Source: Bacillota bacterium (GTDB lineage Bacteria; Bacillota; Clostridia; Lachnospirales; Lachnospiraceae). From it: a stretch of DNA of 64,000 nt. Position numbers and translations under genes: made by a program. Under the pieces are notes generated by a model. That model saw only the letters and a list, made by a program, of their open reading frames with translations, did not search any database and was not told where the DNA came from. Below are positions 42,959 to 52,517 of this stretch, piece after piece (positions within the stretch are counted from its first letter, which is position 1; the number at the start of each line of letters is the position of its first letter). The stretch spans positions 195,229 to 259,228 of the forward strand of contig JAEXOU010000012.1 of NCBI GenBank assembly GCA_023439125.1, in the 5' to 3' direction.

Positions 42959-44389
42959 CTACTCGTCTGCTTTCTGCTGGGACAAAAGAACAACCGTCTC
43001 CACATGTGTACTATGTGGAAATTGATCCACAGGGCGTACCTTTTTAAGCTGATAACCTTTTTCACTCAAATACTTCACGTCTCTAGCTAAGGTTGCAGGG
43101 TCGCAAGAAACATAAACAACTCTCCTCGGATGCATTGCAACAACTGTTTCAAGTAAACTTTCCTCACAGCCCTTACGTGGAGGATCCACAACGATAACAT
43201 CTGCTGACATCGCTCCCTTGCTTTCCTTATATTTTTGAGGTAATACGTCTTCTGCTGCACCAACGAAAAATTCTGCATTCGTAATCTGATTTAATGAAGC
43301 ATTACGTTTCGCATCTTCGATTGCTTGCGGAATAATTTCAACACCATATACCTTCTTTGCCTTTTGCGCTAAGAAAAGTGAGATCGTACCAATTCCACAG
43401 TACAAATCCCATACAATTTCCTCACCATGCAAGTCAGCATAAGACAGAGCTAGCTCATATAGCTTTTTTGTTTGTACTGGATTAACCTGATAGAATGATA
43501 ATGGTGAAATCTGATACTTAATATCCCCAATTTGATCAACGATCGTAGGTTCGTTATACAATGGAATGACCTGATCACCTAAGATGACATTGGTCTTTTC
43601 TTGATTCACATTAAGACATATACTCTCAATTACAAAATCATGTTGTATTGAGTTTAGTGCAAGTAATTTATTCAAAAGTAATTCTTGCTTTGGTATCTTC
43701 TTACCATTGATTACAAGACAAACCATTACCTGCTTTGTTGTAAAACCAACACGGATTAAAATATGACGCAGTAATCCTGTATGCAATTCCTCATTATAGA
43801 TTGCGATATTGGACTCTTTAATAAAGGAGCGAATAGTATCAACAATTAATTCATTGCTCTTGTCTCCAATAAAGCAATGCTTCGTATCGATAATGGAATG
43901 TGTACGACCAGCATAAAATCCTATGACAACATCCTGATTTTGATTTTTTCCAACTGGATACTGTGATTTATTGCGATAATAATAGGGATCTTCCATTCCT
44001 ACAATCGGCTCCATCTCATAATCCTTGATTCCGCCGATACGCTCTATGCAGTTCTTGACCTTATTCTGCTTATACTCTAATTGCTTCTGATAATCTAATT
44101 GCTGAATCTGACACCCACCACATCGTGAAGCAAGTGTACACTTTGGCTCTACACGAAATGTCGATGACTTCACAATGGATTCGATCTTAGCATATCCATA
44201 GGATTTTTTCGTTTTTAGGACTCGAACGATTAGTTCATCTCCTACTACTGCATCTTTTACGAATAAAGTAAAACCTTGATATCTTCCGATGCCCTCCCCC
44301 TCTGCACCAATATCCTCAATCGTTACTGGTACACAGTCATTCTTCTGAGGAATTCCCTGTAAACTCTCTTTTTCATTTTTTAAAGCCAT
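42959..44389 (-). CDS. rlmD: 23S rRNA (uracil-5-)-methyltransferase, RlmD/RlmCD type
   Basis: A 476-residue SAM-dependent enzyme that methylates a uridine in 23S rRNA. A TRAM domain (about 15-75, IEDIGAEGEGIGRYQGFTLF) comes first, then an iron-sulfur site with CTLASRCGGCQIQQL, and the methyltransferase core: FYQVNP, WDLYCGIGTISLFL and VVDPPRKGCE. The catalytic cysteine is in VYVSCDPATLARD. Firmicutes have several paralogues of this family and the exact uridine cannot be told; the symbol is the family name. It is followed by its own terminator and is downstream of yhaM by about 40 bases. Confidence 0.88.
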   Translation of the reverse strand: MALKNEKESLQGIPQKNDCVPVTIEDIGAEGEGIGRYQGFTLFVKDAVVGDELIVRVLKTKKSYGYAKIESIVKSSTFRVEPKCTLASRCGGCQIQQLDYQKQLEYKQNKVKNCIERIGGIKDYEMEPIVGMEDPYYYRNKSQYPVGKNQNQDVVIGFYAGRTHSIIDTKHCFIGDKSNELIVDTIRSFIKESNIAIYNEELHTGLLRHILIRVGFTTKQVMVCLVINGKKIPKQELLLNKLLALNSIQHDFVIESICLNVNQEKTNVILGDQVIPLYNEPTIVDQIGDIKYQISPLSFYQVNPVQTKKLYELALSYADLHGEEIVWDLYCGIGTISLFLAQKAKKVYGVEIIPQAIEDAKRNASLNQITNAEFFVGAAEDVLPQKYKESKGAMSADVIVVDPPRKGCEESLLETVVAMHPRRVVYVSCDPATLARDVKYLSEKGYQLKKVRPVDQFPHSTHVETVVLLSQQKADE

Positions 44390-44427
44390 TATTTCTAACT
44401 CCTCTTAGTAATTCTGTATTGGGCATT

Positions 44428-45372
44428 TTAATATTCTGATGATTTACGCACATTCGTGTCAAATAATCTTTGGAAACCAAGCCATTCACCTTTCGACTCA
44501 TCCCCTTGTAATAATTCTTTCATCGTTTGAAGTTTCGCATCCATATTATCAGCCATGCTTAATGCTAGTGCTTCTGCAAGTGAAGGCTTTTTCGGTGAAC
44601 CATATTCTAATTCCCCATGATGAGATAAGATACAATGTAATATCTCACTCGACATCTTTACAGGAAATCCTGGAATTGTCTTCATACGTTCTTGAAGTTT
44701 TGCTGTACCGATATAAATATGTCCTAATAAATTTCCTGCATCTGTATAATCATTCTCAGGAAATGTAGATATTTCCTCCATCTTTCCTAAATCATGGAAC
44801 ATAGCTGATACTAATAATAAATCCCTCTGTAAAAATGGGTAATTATCTGCAAGATAGTCTGCCATTTTGGTGACACCTAATGTATGTTCTAATAATCCTC
44901 CCACAAATCCATGATGAACACTTTTTGCTGCAGAATGCTGCTTAAATTTCTTAATAAACTCTTTATCTTCAACATAAAAGCTTTGAGCCAAGGCTTTTAC
45001 ATGTGGTTCTTTTAATTTATTAACATAAGTTAATAACTCACGATACATCTCTTCTACGTTTTTTTCGGTTGAGGGCATGTAGTCTGCAACATCATACTCA
45101 CCCTCCTGGCATTTACGGACTCTTTTAACATTTAATTGAAGAGAACCTTGAAATAAAGTAGCCTGCCCTTCAATATGTATATAATCCATAGCATCAAAAT
45201 GTTCAATTGCCGGACCTAAATCCCATACTTTCGCATCCCTGGTTCCTGTTTTATCTTGAACTATCATTGAGTAATAATTTTTTCCTGCCTTTGTTTTTAA
45301 AATATTAAATTGCTTACAAAGATAGGTTTCTTTAAATGTATCTCCATCTTTTAACTCATTTAAAAATCTCAT
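44428..45372 (-). CDS. yhaM: 3'-5' exoribonuclease YhaM
   Basis: A 314-residue protein with an OB-fold domain (about 1-100, TRDAKVWDLGPAIEHFD) followed by an HD hydrolase domain. GGLLEHTLGV, MFHDLGKMEEI and LSHHGELEYGSP carry the metal-binding His and Asp residues. YhaM degrades or trims RNA, and also single-stranded DNA, with Mn2+ as cofactor in Bacillus. The length is typical. AGGGAATCTAG precedes the ATG. It may share a transcript with rlmD. Confidence 0.9.
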   Translation of the reverse strand: MRFLNELKDGDTFKETYLCKQFNILKTKAGKNYYSMIVQDKTGTRDAKVWDLGPAIEHFDAMDYIHIEGQATLFQGSLQLNVKRVRKCQEGEYDVADYMPSTEKNVEEMYRELLTYVNKLKEPHVKALAQSFYVEDKEFIKKFKQHSAAKSVHHGFVGGLLEHTLGVTKMADYLADNYPFLQRDLLLVSAMFHDLGKMEEISTFPENDYTDAGNLLGHIYIGTAKLQERMKTIPGFPVKMSSEILHCILSHHGELEYGSPKKPSLAEALALSMADNMDAKLQTMKELLQGDESKGEWLGFQRLFDTNVRKSSEY

Positions 45373-45478
45373 CTAGATTCCCTAGCCTTTCTAATCTCAA
45401 CCATATTTCTATTATACCCCACTAGTACAAATATATAAAGCCTTAAATCACTGGGTAATTTACCCTTGAAAACAAAAG

Positions 45479-45503
45479 AAAAGCTATACTTAGTATAGCT
45501 TTT
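45479..45503 (-). terminator. Terminator of the HtrA-like gene
   Basis: GCTATAC (45483-45489) and GTATAGC (45493-45499) form a perfect stem with a three-base loop, with AAAA and TTTT on either side, about 40 bases past the stop codon. Confidence 0.8.
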
Positions 45504-45539
45504 ATCTTTCCTCTTTATAAGTAAGAAAAACTCGTTTTA

Positions 45540-46925
45540 CTATTTCGTAGTTAAGGTTACACTCAGTTCCACCTCTTTTAGTTCTCCCTTTGTAAGACGA
45601 GCTACCTTAACTTTTATTGTATCTCCTGACTTATAGTTATTTAATATACTGCTAAGATTGGTAATGGAAGAGACGGTAAATTCATTAATTCCAGTTATAA
45701 TATCTCCTTGTCGAACATCTCCATTAAAAGCTGGAGAGTCTTGAATCACCTTTGTCACATAAATTCCAGCTTCCAATTCGTAACTATCTAGAACAGAAGT
45801 TGGAATGTCTTGCCCAATAACTCCTAAAAGGATACGATCGTATTTATTCGTAAGTTTCTCAATCACTGACTTAAGCCTTGATATACCAACAGCTGTGCTT
45901 ATACTAGACTCAGAATCTTCTTTAAACATCTGCGTAATAATTCCAACAATCTTACCATCCATACTGACAATTACACCATTACTATTCGTAGTATTGGTTA
46001 TGTCTGTTGTAAATAAATCAAGGCGATTGTCCATGATGTAGTAAGAACTTCCCTTGCTCGTTATCATTCCTATTTCCATAGAATTTGCATTGCCATTCGG
46101 TTGACCTAGACCAATAATTGCAGAACCAACGGTTAAAGAATAGGATTCTCCTAAGTCTGCTGTTTTTATCATGGATAGCTGTAATGGTGTGATATCTTTC
46201 AGTTTAATCGCAATTACTGCTAAATTGTAATCCGTATCATAATTCCATATTTCCCCGTTAACTACAAAACCACTGGAAAAAGTAACTTCGATTTCATTCG
46301 CACTTTTTAGTTTACTATAATCTGCCAAAATCATTAATTCAGCACTGTTTTCCCCAAGTATAATACCAGTTGCAGTTTTTTTCGACTCAAATGGCTCATT
46401 CGCCCAATCTTCCTTATTCTCAATTGCGGTAATTGTGACTAAACTACTATTTACATTACTCGCAACCTTTTTTATATCAACAAGAATTCTCTCATAGTCA
46501 GATATGGTAGCCGGAATTCTTTGCTCAACTATCGTAGATGCAATATTCTGATCAACTGGTGGAGTTGGCTCTATCGTTATCTCCGGTGTTGCCTCTGGTG
46601 TCACGGTTGGTGTATTCTCTAGTGGCACATCCGTAACATCCACAATACTTTGTCCTGATATTTTCATATTCCCAGAAAGTTCATCTGGTGAATCGGATGG
46701 GAATAAAATCTCTGCTCGTTGTGTTGTATCAATTCCAAGTAGTTTATTGATAAATCCCTCTGACTTAACAAAAACAATTCTTGCAATAAATCCAAACATA
46801 GCAGCTAAACATATTGTACTAATAATCATTATTATAATTTTTTTAATCTTATTTTTACGTCGAGGGATTACCTTTTCTTGAATAAATTTAAACTCATTCT
46901 CTGGCTTGGTACCATTTGTATCCAT
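45540..46925 (-). CDS. HtrA-like PDZ protein, probably without protease activity
   Basis: A 461-residue membrane-anchored protein. A cytoplasmic basic start is followed by one helix (about 30-50), a Thr/Pro-rich linker (TPTVTPEATPEI), a trypsin-like domain (about 150-335) and a C-terminal PDZ domain (DIPTSVLDSYELEAGIYV, SPAFNGDVRQGDIITGI). The protease triad is altered: the usual LTNxHVV histidine region reads ILADYSKL and the GNSGG motif reads TNSNG, although serine (near 315) and the Asp of DTDYNLAV (near 232) remain. It may bind unfolded proteins or peptides instead of cutting them. GGAGG six bases before the ATG supports the start. A two-component system lies upstream. Confidence 0.85.
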   Translation of the reverse strand: MDTNGTKPENEFKFIQEKVIPRRKNKIKKIIIMIISTICLAAMFGFIARIVFVKSEGFINKLLGIDTTQRAEILFPSDSPDELSGNMKISGQSIVDVTDVPLENTPTVTPEATPEITIEPTPPVDQNIASTIVEQRIPATISDYERILVDIKKVASNVNSSLVTITAIENKEDWANEPFESKKTATGIILGENSAELMILADYSKLKSANEIEVTFSSGFVVNGEIWNYDTDYNLAVIAIKLKDITPLQLSMIKTADLGESYSLTVGSAIIGLGQPNGNANSMEIGMITSKGSSYYIMDNRLDLFTTDITNTTNSNGVIVSMDGKIVGIITQMFKEDSESSISTAVGISRLKSVIEKLTNKYDRILLGVIGQDIPTSVLDSYELEAGIYVTKVIQDSPAFNGDVRQGDIITGINEFTVSSITNLSSILNNYKSGDTIKVKVARLTKGELKEVELSVTLTTK

Positions 46926-47044
46926 ACCTGTCCTCCAAGTTTTAATCATGCTTTGCTCGCTCACTTGAACTTCTTCTTAGTTCGAAAGACTAAATCCTAT
47001 TTTACTACATACATATGAACGAACTATGAAGAATTTGTAAACAA

Positions 47045-48445
47045 TCAGTCGCTTCTAGGAAGAGTAAATATAAACTCTGTACCTACTCCCTCCGTACTAA
47101 TTACATTAATATTCTCTTTATGGGCTGTGATAATCTCTTTTGTTATGGAAAGACCTAATCCTGTACCTTTTTTATCTTTTCCTCGTGAGGTATCCGTCTT
47201 ATAAAAACGTTCCCATATTTTCTTTAAACTGTCTTTTGGAATTCCAATGCCATGATCCTTCACTGATATAAACACTTTAGACCCCTTCTCTTCGCTAGTC
47301 ACCTGTATTTTGGAATCCGTATTACTAAACTTAATCGCATTATCAATTAAATTATATAAAACCTGCTGAATCTTATCGATATCTGCATCTACAAATGTTT
47401 CTTTCGCAGAGAATTCTAAATTCAACATAATTCTCTTCTTTGTACAGTATCCTTCAAAAGTTGCAGCTGTCTTACGTATTACCTGATTGACATCAAAGGA
47501 GCGAATATCTAGCATTGTTCCATTCTGATCAAAACTATTCAGAGCTAGTAAATTTGTTGTTAGTTTTGTCAATCGCTCTGTTTCAAATAAGATAATCTCT
47601 AAATACTTATTCTGCATCTCATAGGGAATGGTACCGTCAACAATCGCCTCTGCATAACCACGGATTGAGGTTAAAGGGGAACGAAAGTCATGAGAAATAT
47701 TAGCTACAAACTTCTTTTGATAATCATCAAGACTTTTCAACTCATCCGCCATGAACTTAATTGCATCCCCTAGTTCTTTGTATTCATCATTCGAATGCAG
47801 AACTAATTTTTCATCAAAATGTCCTTTTGCATACTCCAAGGCAATCTTTTTTAGTTTATTTACAGGGTAAATCGCAAAAAGATAAATTACTGAAAAAATT
47901 ATAAGTAAAAACACTAGGAATACAATAAAAACGATATTAATAAAATCAAGATAATAAACGGAATCTGCCTCAACACTCTTCATAGGAGTCAAGATACAGA
48001 TATACCCTCGAATCGAATAATTATATGGGATACTGACGATTACGCTTAACATTGGCTCAGTAAATGTTCCACTAATCATAACATCACTCGTAAAGGTCTG
48101 ATCTAAAAATGTCGGCATTCTCTCAAGAATATTGATTCCTCGCATATCTCCATTCGAATCTAGAATAATTTGACCATCCACATTAATTACCCAGATTCTA
48201 ACATCTAGGTGCTGTCCTAAACTGCGTAATTGATTCGTCATTTCTTGATAAGACAAATCTGAGGAGTAGTATGCTGTCGCATATTCATTTACGATCAATT
48301 CAGCCTGATTATAACATTTATCCTGATTGCGTTCTAATAATTTACGTTCCATACGATGCCTGCCATACGTATTTAATAAAAGTAGCATCAGAACAGCAGA
48401 AAGAACATAACAGATAATCAGTTTTAGTAATGCCTTCCTCTTCAT
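47045..48445 (-). CDS. Sensor histidine kinase
   Basis: A 466-residue kinase. Two membrane helices (about 7-25 and 168-193) enclose an extracellular domain of about 140 residues that resembles a Cache/PAS-like sensor (WVINVDGQIILDSNG). HAMP, an H-box (NISHDFRSPLTSIRGY) and an ATPase domain (NLIDNAIKFS, KDHGIGIPKDSLKKIWERFY, GTGLGLSIT) follow. It lies 30 bases after its response regulator. The HtrA-like gene follows on the same strand, so envelope stress is a plausible signal, but that is context only. Confidence 0.92.
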   Translation of the reverse strand: MKRKALLKLIICYVLSAVLMLLLLNTYGRHRMERKLLERNQDKCYNQAELIVNEYATAYYSSDLSYQEMTNQLRSLGQHLDVRIWVINVDGQIILDSNGDMRGINILERMPTFLDQTFTSDVMISGTFTEPMLSVIVSIPYNYSIRGYICILTPMKSVEADSVYYLDFINIVFIVFLVFLLIIFSVIYLFAIYPVNKLKKIALEYAKGHFDEKLVLHSNDEYKELGDAIKFMADELKSLDDYQKKFVANISHDFRSPLTSIRGYAEAIVDGTIPYEMQNKYLEIILFETERLTKLTTNLLALNSFDQNGTMLDIRSFDVNQVIRKTAATFEGYCTKKRIMLNLEFSAKETFVDADIDKIQQVLYNLIDNAIKFSNTDSKIQVTSEEKGSKVFISVKDHGIGIPKDSLKKIWERFYKTDTSRGKDKKGTGLGLSITKEIITAHKENINVISTEGVGTEFIFTLPRSD

Positions 48446-48475
48446 GAAAAAGCCACATCCTCTCTTTATATACTG

Positions 48476-49189
48476 CTAGTTCTTTCGTACCTCGAATTTA
48501 TAGCCAATTCCCCAGACAGTTGATAATCTCCATGCACTATGGTCCTTAATCTTTTCACGTAATCGCTTAATATGAACATCTACTGTTCTAGTATCACCAA
48601 TATATTCATACCCCCATATATGGTCTAGTAGTTGCTCTCTTGTAAATACTTGATTTGGATGTACCGCTAAAAAATAAAACAGTTCTAATTCCTTTGGTGG
48701 CATCTCAATTGGCTGTTGATAATAAGTTACAGAGTAATTGGTCTGATTAATGACCAAATCTGGATAACTTACATAATCGCCCTTTTCCGTTGTATCAACA
48801 TCATTTGTAGTAGTATTTGCTGCTGTTCTACGAAGTACCGCTTTTACTCTTGCAACTAATTCTTTGGAATCAAAAGGTTTAATCATATAATCATCTGCAC
48901 CTAGCTCTAACCCTAATACCTTATCAAAGATTTCACCCTTTGCAGATAACATTATGATTGGTATGGCCGAAGTTTTACGCACTTCGCGGCACACCTCATA
49001 CCCATCAATGCCTGGTAGCATTAAGTCAAGTAAGATTAAGTTCGGTTGAAACTCCCTAAACTTGCTAATTGCTTCCTCACCGTCATAAACAATAAGTGTA
49101 TCGTAACATTCTTTTGCTAAATATAGTGAGATTAACTCTGCTATATTTGCATCATCATCTACAATCAGTATCTTTTGCTTTGTAGCCAT
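48476..49189 (-). CDS. OmpR/PhoB-family response regulator
   Basis: A 237-residue regulator with receiver residues LIVDDDANI, phosphorylated Asp 55 in LLDLMLPG, and Lys in DDYMIKPFDS. The winged helix includes KELELFYFLAVHPNQVFTREQLL and VDVHIKRLREKI. It starts 13 bases after the mutS2 stop codon and precedes the kinase gene, so mutS2, regulator and kinase may share a transcript. The target is unknown. Confidence 0.93.
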   Translation of the reverse strand: MATKQKILIVDDDANIAELISLYLAKECYDTLIVYDGEEAISKFREFQPNLILLDLMLPGIDGYEVCREVRKTSAIPIIMLSAKGEIFDKVLGLELGADDYMIKPFDSKELVARVKAVLRRTAANTTTNDVDTTEKGDYVSYPDLVINQTNYSVTYYQQPIEMPPKELELFYFLAVHPNQVFTREQLLDHIWGYEYIGDTRTVDVHIKRLREKIKDHSAWRLSTVWGIGYKFEVRKN

Positions 49190-49202
49190 AATTCCCCTCC
49201 CC

Positions 49203-51593
49203 TTACTTAAACTCTACGATCGTAACCCCCTGATCACCTTCACCAAATGCACCAATACGATAAGATTTTACATACTTTGTTCGCTTTAAATGAGCATGTA
49301 CTGCATCCTTTAATGCACCAGTACCGCGACCATGAATAATTGTAACCTTTGCAAGGTGGGCTAAATACGCATCATCAAGATATTTATCTACAAGTGGTAA
49401 AGCTTCATCAACACGCTTTCCAATGATATTTAATTCCGGACTAATCGTGCTAGATTTACTCATTCGTATTTTACCACTCTGAGTCTTTGTTAGATTAGGT
49501 GCAACAATTGTCTCTTCATCCACTAATTCAAGGTCATTCATATTGATTAAAGACCGTAAGATTCCCATCTGAATATACATATCGCCTTTCGCGTTTGGAA
49601 GTGTACTAACTGTTCCTTTCAGATTCAGTGAGATAACGTGAACCGTATCACCAACTTTAAAATCACTTGCTTCATTCTTCTGATTATTTTTCTTCTTCTT
49701 TATTGTTAATTTTGAGTTTGCATCACCAAGGCGCTCTCGTAATGCCGCGCGCTCGTTTTCCATCTCCTTATTTACTCCAGCAGTAGAGCCCCATTTATTG
49801 TATTTACGTATTGTTTCATCTGCGTAATCTTTTGCTTCCTGTAAGATTTGTCGTGCTTGTTCATTTGCTTCACGTAAGATTCTATCTTTAGCAGAGTCGA
49901 TTCTTGTATTTTTCTCAGTCAACTTCTTTTTAAGATCCTCAATCTCTGCCTTATATTTCGCAATCTCTTCCTTATCTTTTTCTATTGCAATTCGATTTGC
50001 TTCGAGACTACTAATCACATCTTCAAAGCTTTCATCCTTTGTTTGAATAAATCCTTTTGCACAATCAATAATCTGTGTACTTAACCCAAGTTTTTGAGAG
50101 ATTGCAAAGGCATTACTTTTTCCAGGGATACCAATTAATAAACGATAGGTCGGACGCAAAGTCTCAATACTAAATTCACAACAAGCATTACTTACACCTG
50201 GGGTTGATAATGCAAAAATCTTCAATTCGCTATAATGTGTTGTGGCCATTGTCCGAATCTTTCTTTCATGAAGATACGATAGAATCGACATTGCCAATGC
50301 TGCTCCTTCTGTTGGATCAGTACCAGCACCAAGCTCATCAAATAAAACCAATGAATTTTCATCCGCATGCTCTAAGATAGATACTGTATTTGTCATATGA
50401 GAAGAGAAAGTACTTAAGCTTTGCTCAATACTCTGTTCATCCCCAATATCAGCATATACCTCCGTAAAAACAGATAACTCAGAACCATCAAATGCTGGAA
50501 TATGAAGACCGGATTGTCCCATTAACGTAAATAAACCAACCGTTTTTAATGAAACTGTTTTACCACCAGTATTCGGTCCAGTAACTACAAGTAAATCAAA
50601 CTGATCGCCCAAGTAAATATCAATTGGTACAACTTTATGAGGATCAATTAGCGGATGACGACCTTTTTTTATGTTAATATATCGTCTATCATTAAATTTT
50701 GGTTCTGTTGCCTTCATCTGTTTGGATAACTGAGCTCTTGCAAAGATAAAATCGAGCTCGGACAATGTCTTTAAGTTATACTCTAGATTTTCTTTTTCCA
50801 CAGCAACTGTGTTACTAAGGTTAGCAAGTATTTTCTCTATCTCTTCTTGTTCCTTGACTGCCAATTCTGCAAGTTCATTATTCAACTTCACAATTGCAAG
50901 TGGTTCGATAAATGCTGTCGAACCTGTAGACGACTGGTCATGCACCATACCTTGAAACGTATTCTTATATTCTTGCTTTACTGGTACACAATAACGTCCA
51001 TTTCTCATCGTAATGATAGCATCCTGAAGCTGTCCTTTTGCTGCTGCTGCATTCATGATAGCTCCTATTTGCTCATGAATTTTATCATTTGTAATCTTGA
51101 TGCTTTTACGAATACTTTTTAAACCCGCGCTTGCATCATCTGCAATCTCTTCCTCTGAGACAATACAACGCAATATTTCATTGTTAATTGGAGATAATGG
51201 TTCCAATAATTGAAACATTTCTGATAAACTATCTTGAGCAGCCTCTTGAAGATCTCCTCCACTTTTCTGATTATATCCATAATTCTTAGCTCTTAAGGTC
51301 GCCGTTAATACAGAGCTTATTTTTAGTAACTCACCTGCTCCTAATGATGCTCCGATTTCTAGTCGTTTTATTGAGCCACGTATGTCTGGTATACCTGAGA
51401 AGGATAAGGTTCCCTTCGCATATAACCTTGCTAAAGCGTCGGAAGTCTCTTTCTGCATCTTCTCTATTTCATTCAATTTAACTAATGGCATTAATGCCTT
51501 GCATTTATCTCTTCCTAAAGCAGAACCAGCCAGTCCACTTAATCGATCTATTATTTTGGTATATTCTAAAACACGTAAAGCCTTTTCGTTCAT
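49203..51593 (-). CDS. mutS2: Endonuclease MutS2
   Basis: A 796-residue member of the MutS2 family, which has roles in restraining recombination and in rescuing stalled ribosomes in Firmicutes. The MutS core is at the N-terminal half; the ATPase motifs are TGPNTGGKTVSLKTVGL (near 337) and LVLFDELGAGTDPTEG. A long coiled coil (about 510-620, KDKEEIAKYKAEIEDLKKKL) and a KOW-like segment are followed by a C-terminal Smr nuclease domain with IIHGRGTGALKDAVH. The length is typical. The ATG has a GGTGATG site. The leader contains a perfect hairpin. Confidence 0.93.
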   Translation of the reverse strand: MNEKALRVLEYTKIIDRLSGLAGSALGRDKCKALMPLVKLNEIEKMQKETSDALARLYAKGTLSFSGIPDIRGSIKRLEIGASLGAGELLKISSVLTATLRAKNYGYNQKSGGDLQEAAQDSLSEMFQLLEPLSPINNEILRCIVSEEEIADDASAGLKSIRKSIKITNDKIHEQIGAIMNAAAAKGQLQDAIITMRNGRYCVPVKQEYKNTFQGMVHDQSSTGSTAFIEPLAIVKLNNELAELAVKEQEEIEKILANLSNTVAVEKENLEYNLKTLSELDFIFARAQLSKQMKATEPKFNDRRYINIKKGRHPLIDPHKVVPIDIYLGDQFDLLVVTGPNTGGKTVSLKTVGLFTLMGQSGLHIPAFDGSELSVFTEVYADIGDEQSIEQSLSTFSSHMTNTVSILEHADENSLVLFDELGAGTDPTEGAALAMSILSYLHERKIRTMATTHYSELKIFALSTPGVSNACCEFSIETLRPTYRLLIGIPGKSNAFAISQKLGLSTQIIDCAKGFIQTKDESFEDVISSLEANRIAIEKDKEEIAKYKAEIEDLKKKLTEKNTRIDSAKDRILREANEQARQILQEAKDYADETIRKYNKWGSTAGVNKEMENERAALRERLGDANSKLTIKKKKNNQKNEASDFKVGDTVHVISLNLKGTVSTLPNAKGDMYIQMGILRSLINMNDLELVDEETIVAPNLTKTQSGKIRMSKSSTISPELNIIGKRVDEALPLVDKYLDDAYLAHLAKVTIIHGRGTGALKDAVHAHLKRTKYVKSYRIGAFGEGDQGVTIVEFK

Positions 51594-51662
51594 ATCATCA
51601 CCATACTTTCACTTTTACAATTAATTCTCTCAACTCAAGCAAACTTTATTATAAATTACATT

Positions 51663-51694
51663 TTACTATAGACAAAAATGATTGTCTATAGTAA
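51663..51694. repeat. Perfect inverted repeat upstream of mutS2
   Basis: TTACTATAGACAA (51663-51675) and TTGTCTATAGTAA (51682-51694) form a perfect 13-bp stem with a six-base loop, about 70 bases upstream of the mutS2 start. It replaces the left half of the neighbouring repeat fragment and could be an operator or leader hairpin. Confidence 0.65.
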
Positions 51695-51696
51695 CC

Positions 51697-51774
51697 CTTG
51701 TGATATAGCGCGCCGAAGAAAATATACCATCGCCCTTCATTCTTTATTCATACTGCCCTTAGTGGGACAGCCCC
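51697..51774. repeat. Family 1 repeat, right-half fragment (copy 5)
   Basis: CTTGTGATATAGCGCGCCG, then GAAAATATACCATC and CCTTCATTCTTTATT match the right half of copy 1, ending in GGACAGCCCC. The left stem is absent, so this copy cannot fold like the others. Unlike them it is not between convergent genes. Confidence 0.75.
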
Positions 51775-51779
51775 ATTCA

Positions 51780-51932
51780 ATAAAAAAGTGTTTTGCTTGC
51801 AAAACACTCGCGCCAAGCGCGGTCGCGTAAGCGACATCTTCCTATCGCGCTTGTGTGCATCATAGCGTCCTTCCTTTTGGACGCTTTTTTCAATTCATAG
51901 GGAAGTTCAAAGAACTTTCCTATGAATTGAAA
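51780..51932. repeat. Family 2-related hairpin array, copy D
   Basis: Several hairpins lie in line: AGTGTTTTG with CAAAACACT, AAGCGCG with CGCGCTT enclosing GTCGCGTAAGCGAC, AGCGTCC with GGACGCT plus T6, and the AGGAAATTC-type hairpin (arms 51887-51908 and 51912-51932, with one G-U pair). Only the last is shared with copies A, C and E; the rest is a different filling. It lies between the trmL terminator and the mutS2 leader. Confidence 0.75.
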
Positions 51933-51936
51933 AGAA

Positions 51937-51966
51937 GAGGGGCCGTTCTAGTGCAACGACCCCCTC
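51937..51966 (-). terminator. trmL terminator
   Basis: GAGGGG and CCCCTC, with CGTT/AACG above them, form the stem and TTCTTTTC follows in the minus direction. It lies about 20 bases past the trmL stop and directly before the copy D hairpin. Confidence 0.7.
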
Positions 51967-51983
51967 ATATATTTTATACATTT

Positions 51984-52484
51984 TTACTTTGCTTCATCCC
52001 AGCTATGGTGATGAAGCTGACCGAAAAGTCGCATATGCTCAAAATGATTCTGACGTAATGCTTCATACAGTACAACCGCTACCGAGTTGCCAAGATTTAA
52101 GGAACGAATATCCCCTATCATAGGTATACGGATCGATGTATCTTTATGTTCGAGCAAGATCTCTTCTGGTATTCCTGCGCTCTCTTTACCAAACATAATA
52201 TAACAATCTGGTTCATAAGAAACTTCTGTGTATACATGCCTAGCCTTTGTTGTAGCCATATAAATCTTTGCATTTGGATTTTTAGCTAAAAAATCATTAA
52301 AATCGTCATATAGTGTAACGTCAAGGTCCTTCCAGTAATCAAGACCGGCTCGACGAATTTCCTTCTCACTTAGACTAAATCCCAGTGGTCCAATTAAGTG
52401 TAGTTTAGTTCCAGTCGCTACGCAAGTACGCCCAATATTTCCTGTATTAGCTGGAATTTCAGGCTCAAATAAAACAACATTCAT
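51984..52484 (-). CDS. trmL: tRNA (cytidine(34)-2'-O)-methyltransferase TrmL
   Basis: A 166-residue SPOUT-family methyltransferase that modifies the wobble base of tRNA-Leu isoacceptors with SAM. NVVLFEPEIPANTGNIGRTC at the N-terminus, MFGKESAGIPEEIL in the middle and IPMIGDIRSLNLGNSVAVVLYE at the C-terminus form the knotted SAM-binding site. The length is typical. It is followed by a terminator. About 34 bases separate it from the CheX-like gene upstream, so cotranscription is possible. Confidence 0.93.
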   Translation of the reverse strand: MNVVLFEPEIPANTGNIGRTCVATGTKLHLIGPLGFSLSEKEIRRAGLDYWKDLDVTLYDDFNDFLAKNPNAKIYMATTKARHVYTEVSYEPDCYIMFGKESAGIPEEILLEHKDTSIRIPMIGDIRSLNLGNSVAVVLYEALRQNHFEHMRLFGQLHHHSWDEAK

Positions 52485-52517
52485 CTTACAAAATCCTTTC
52501 TAAACATGACCGGCATA

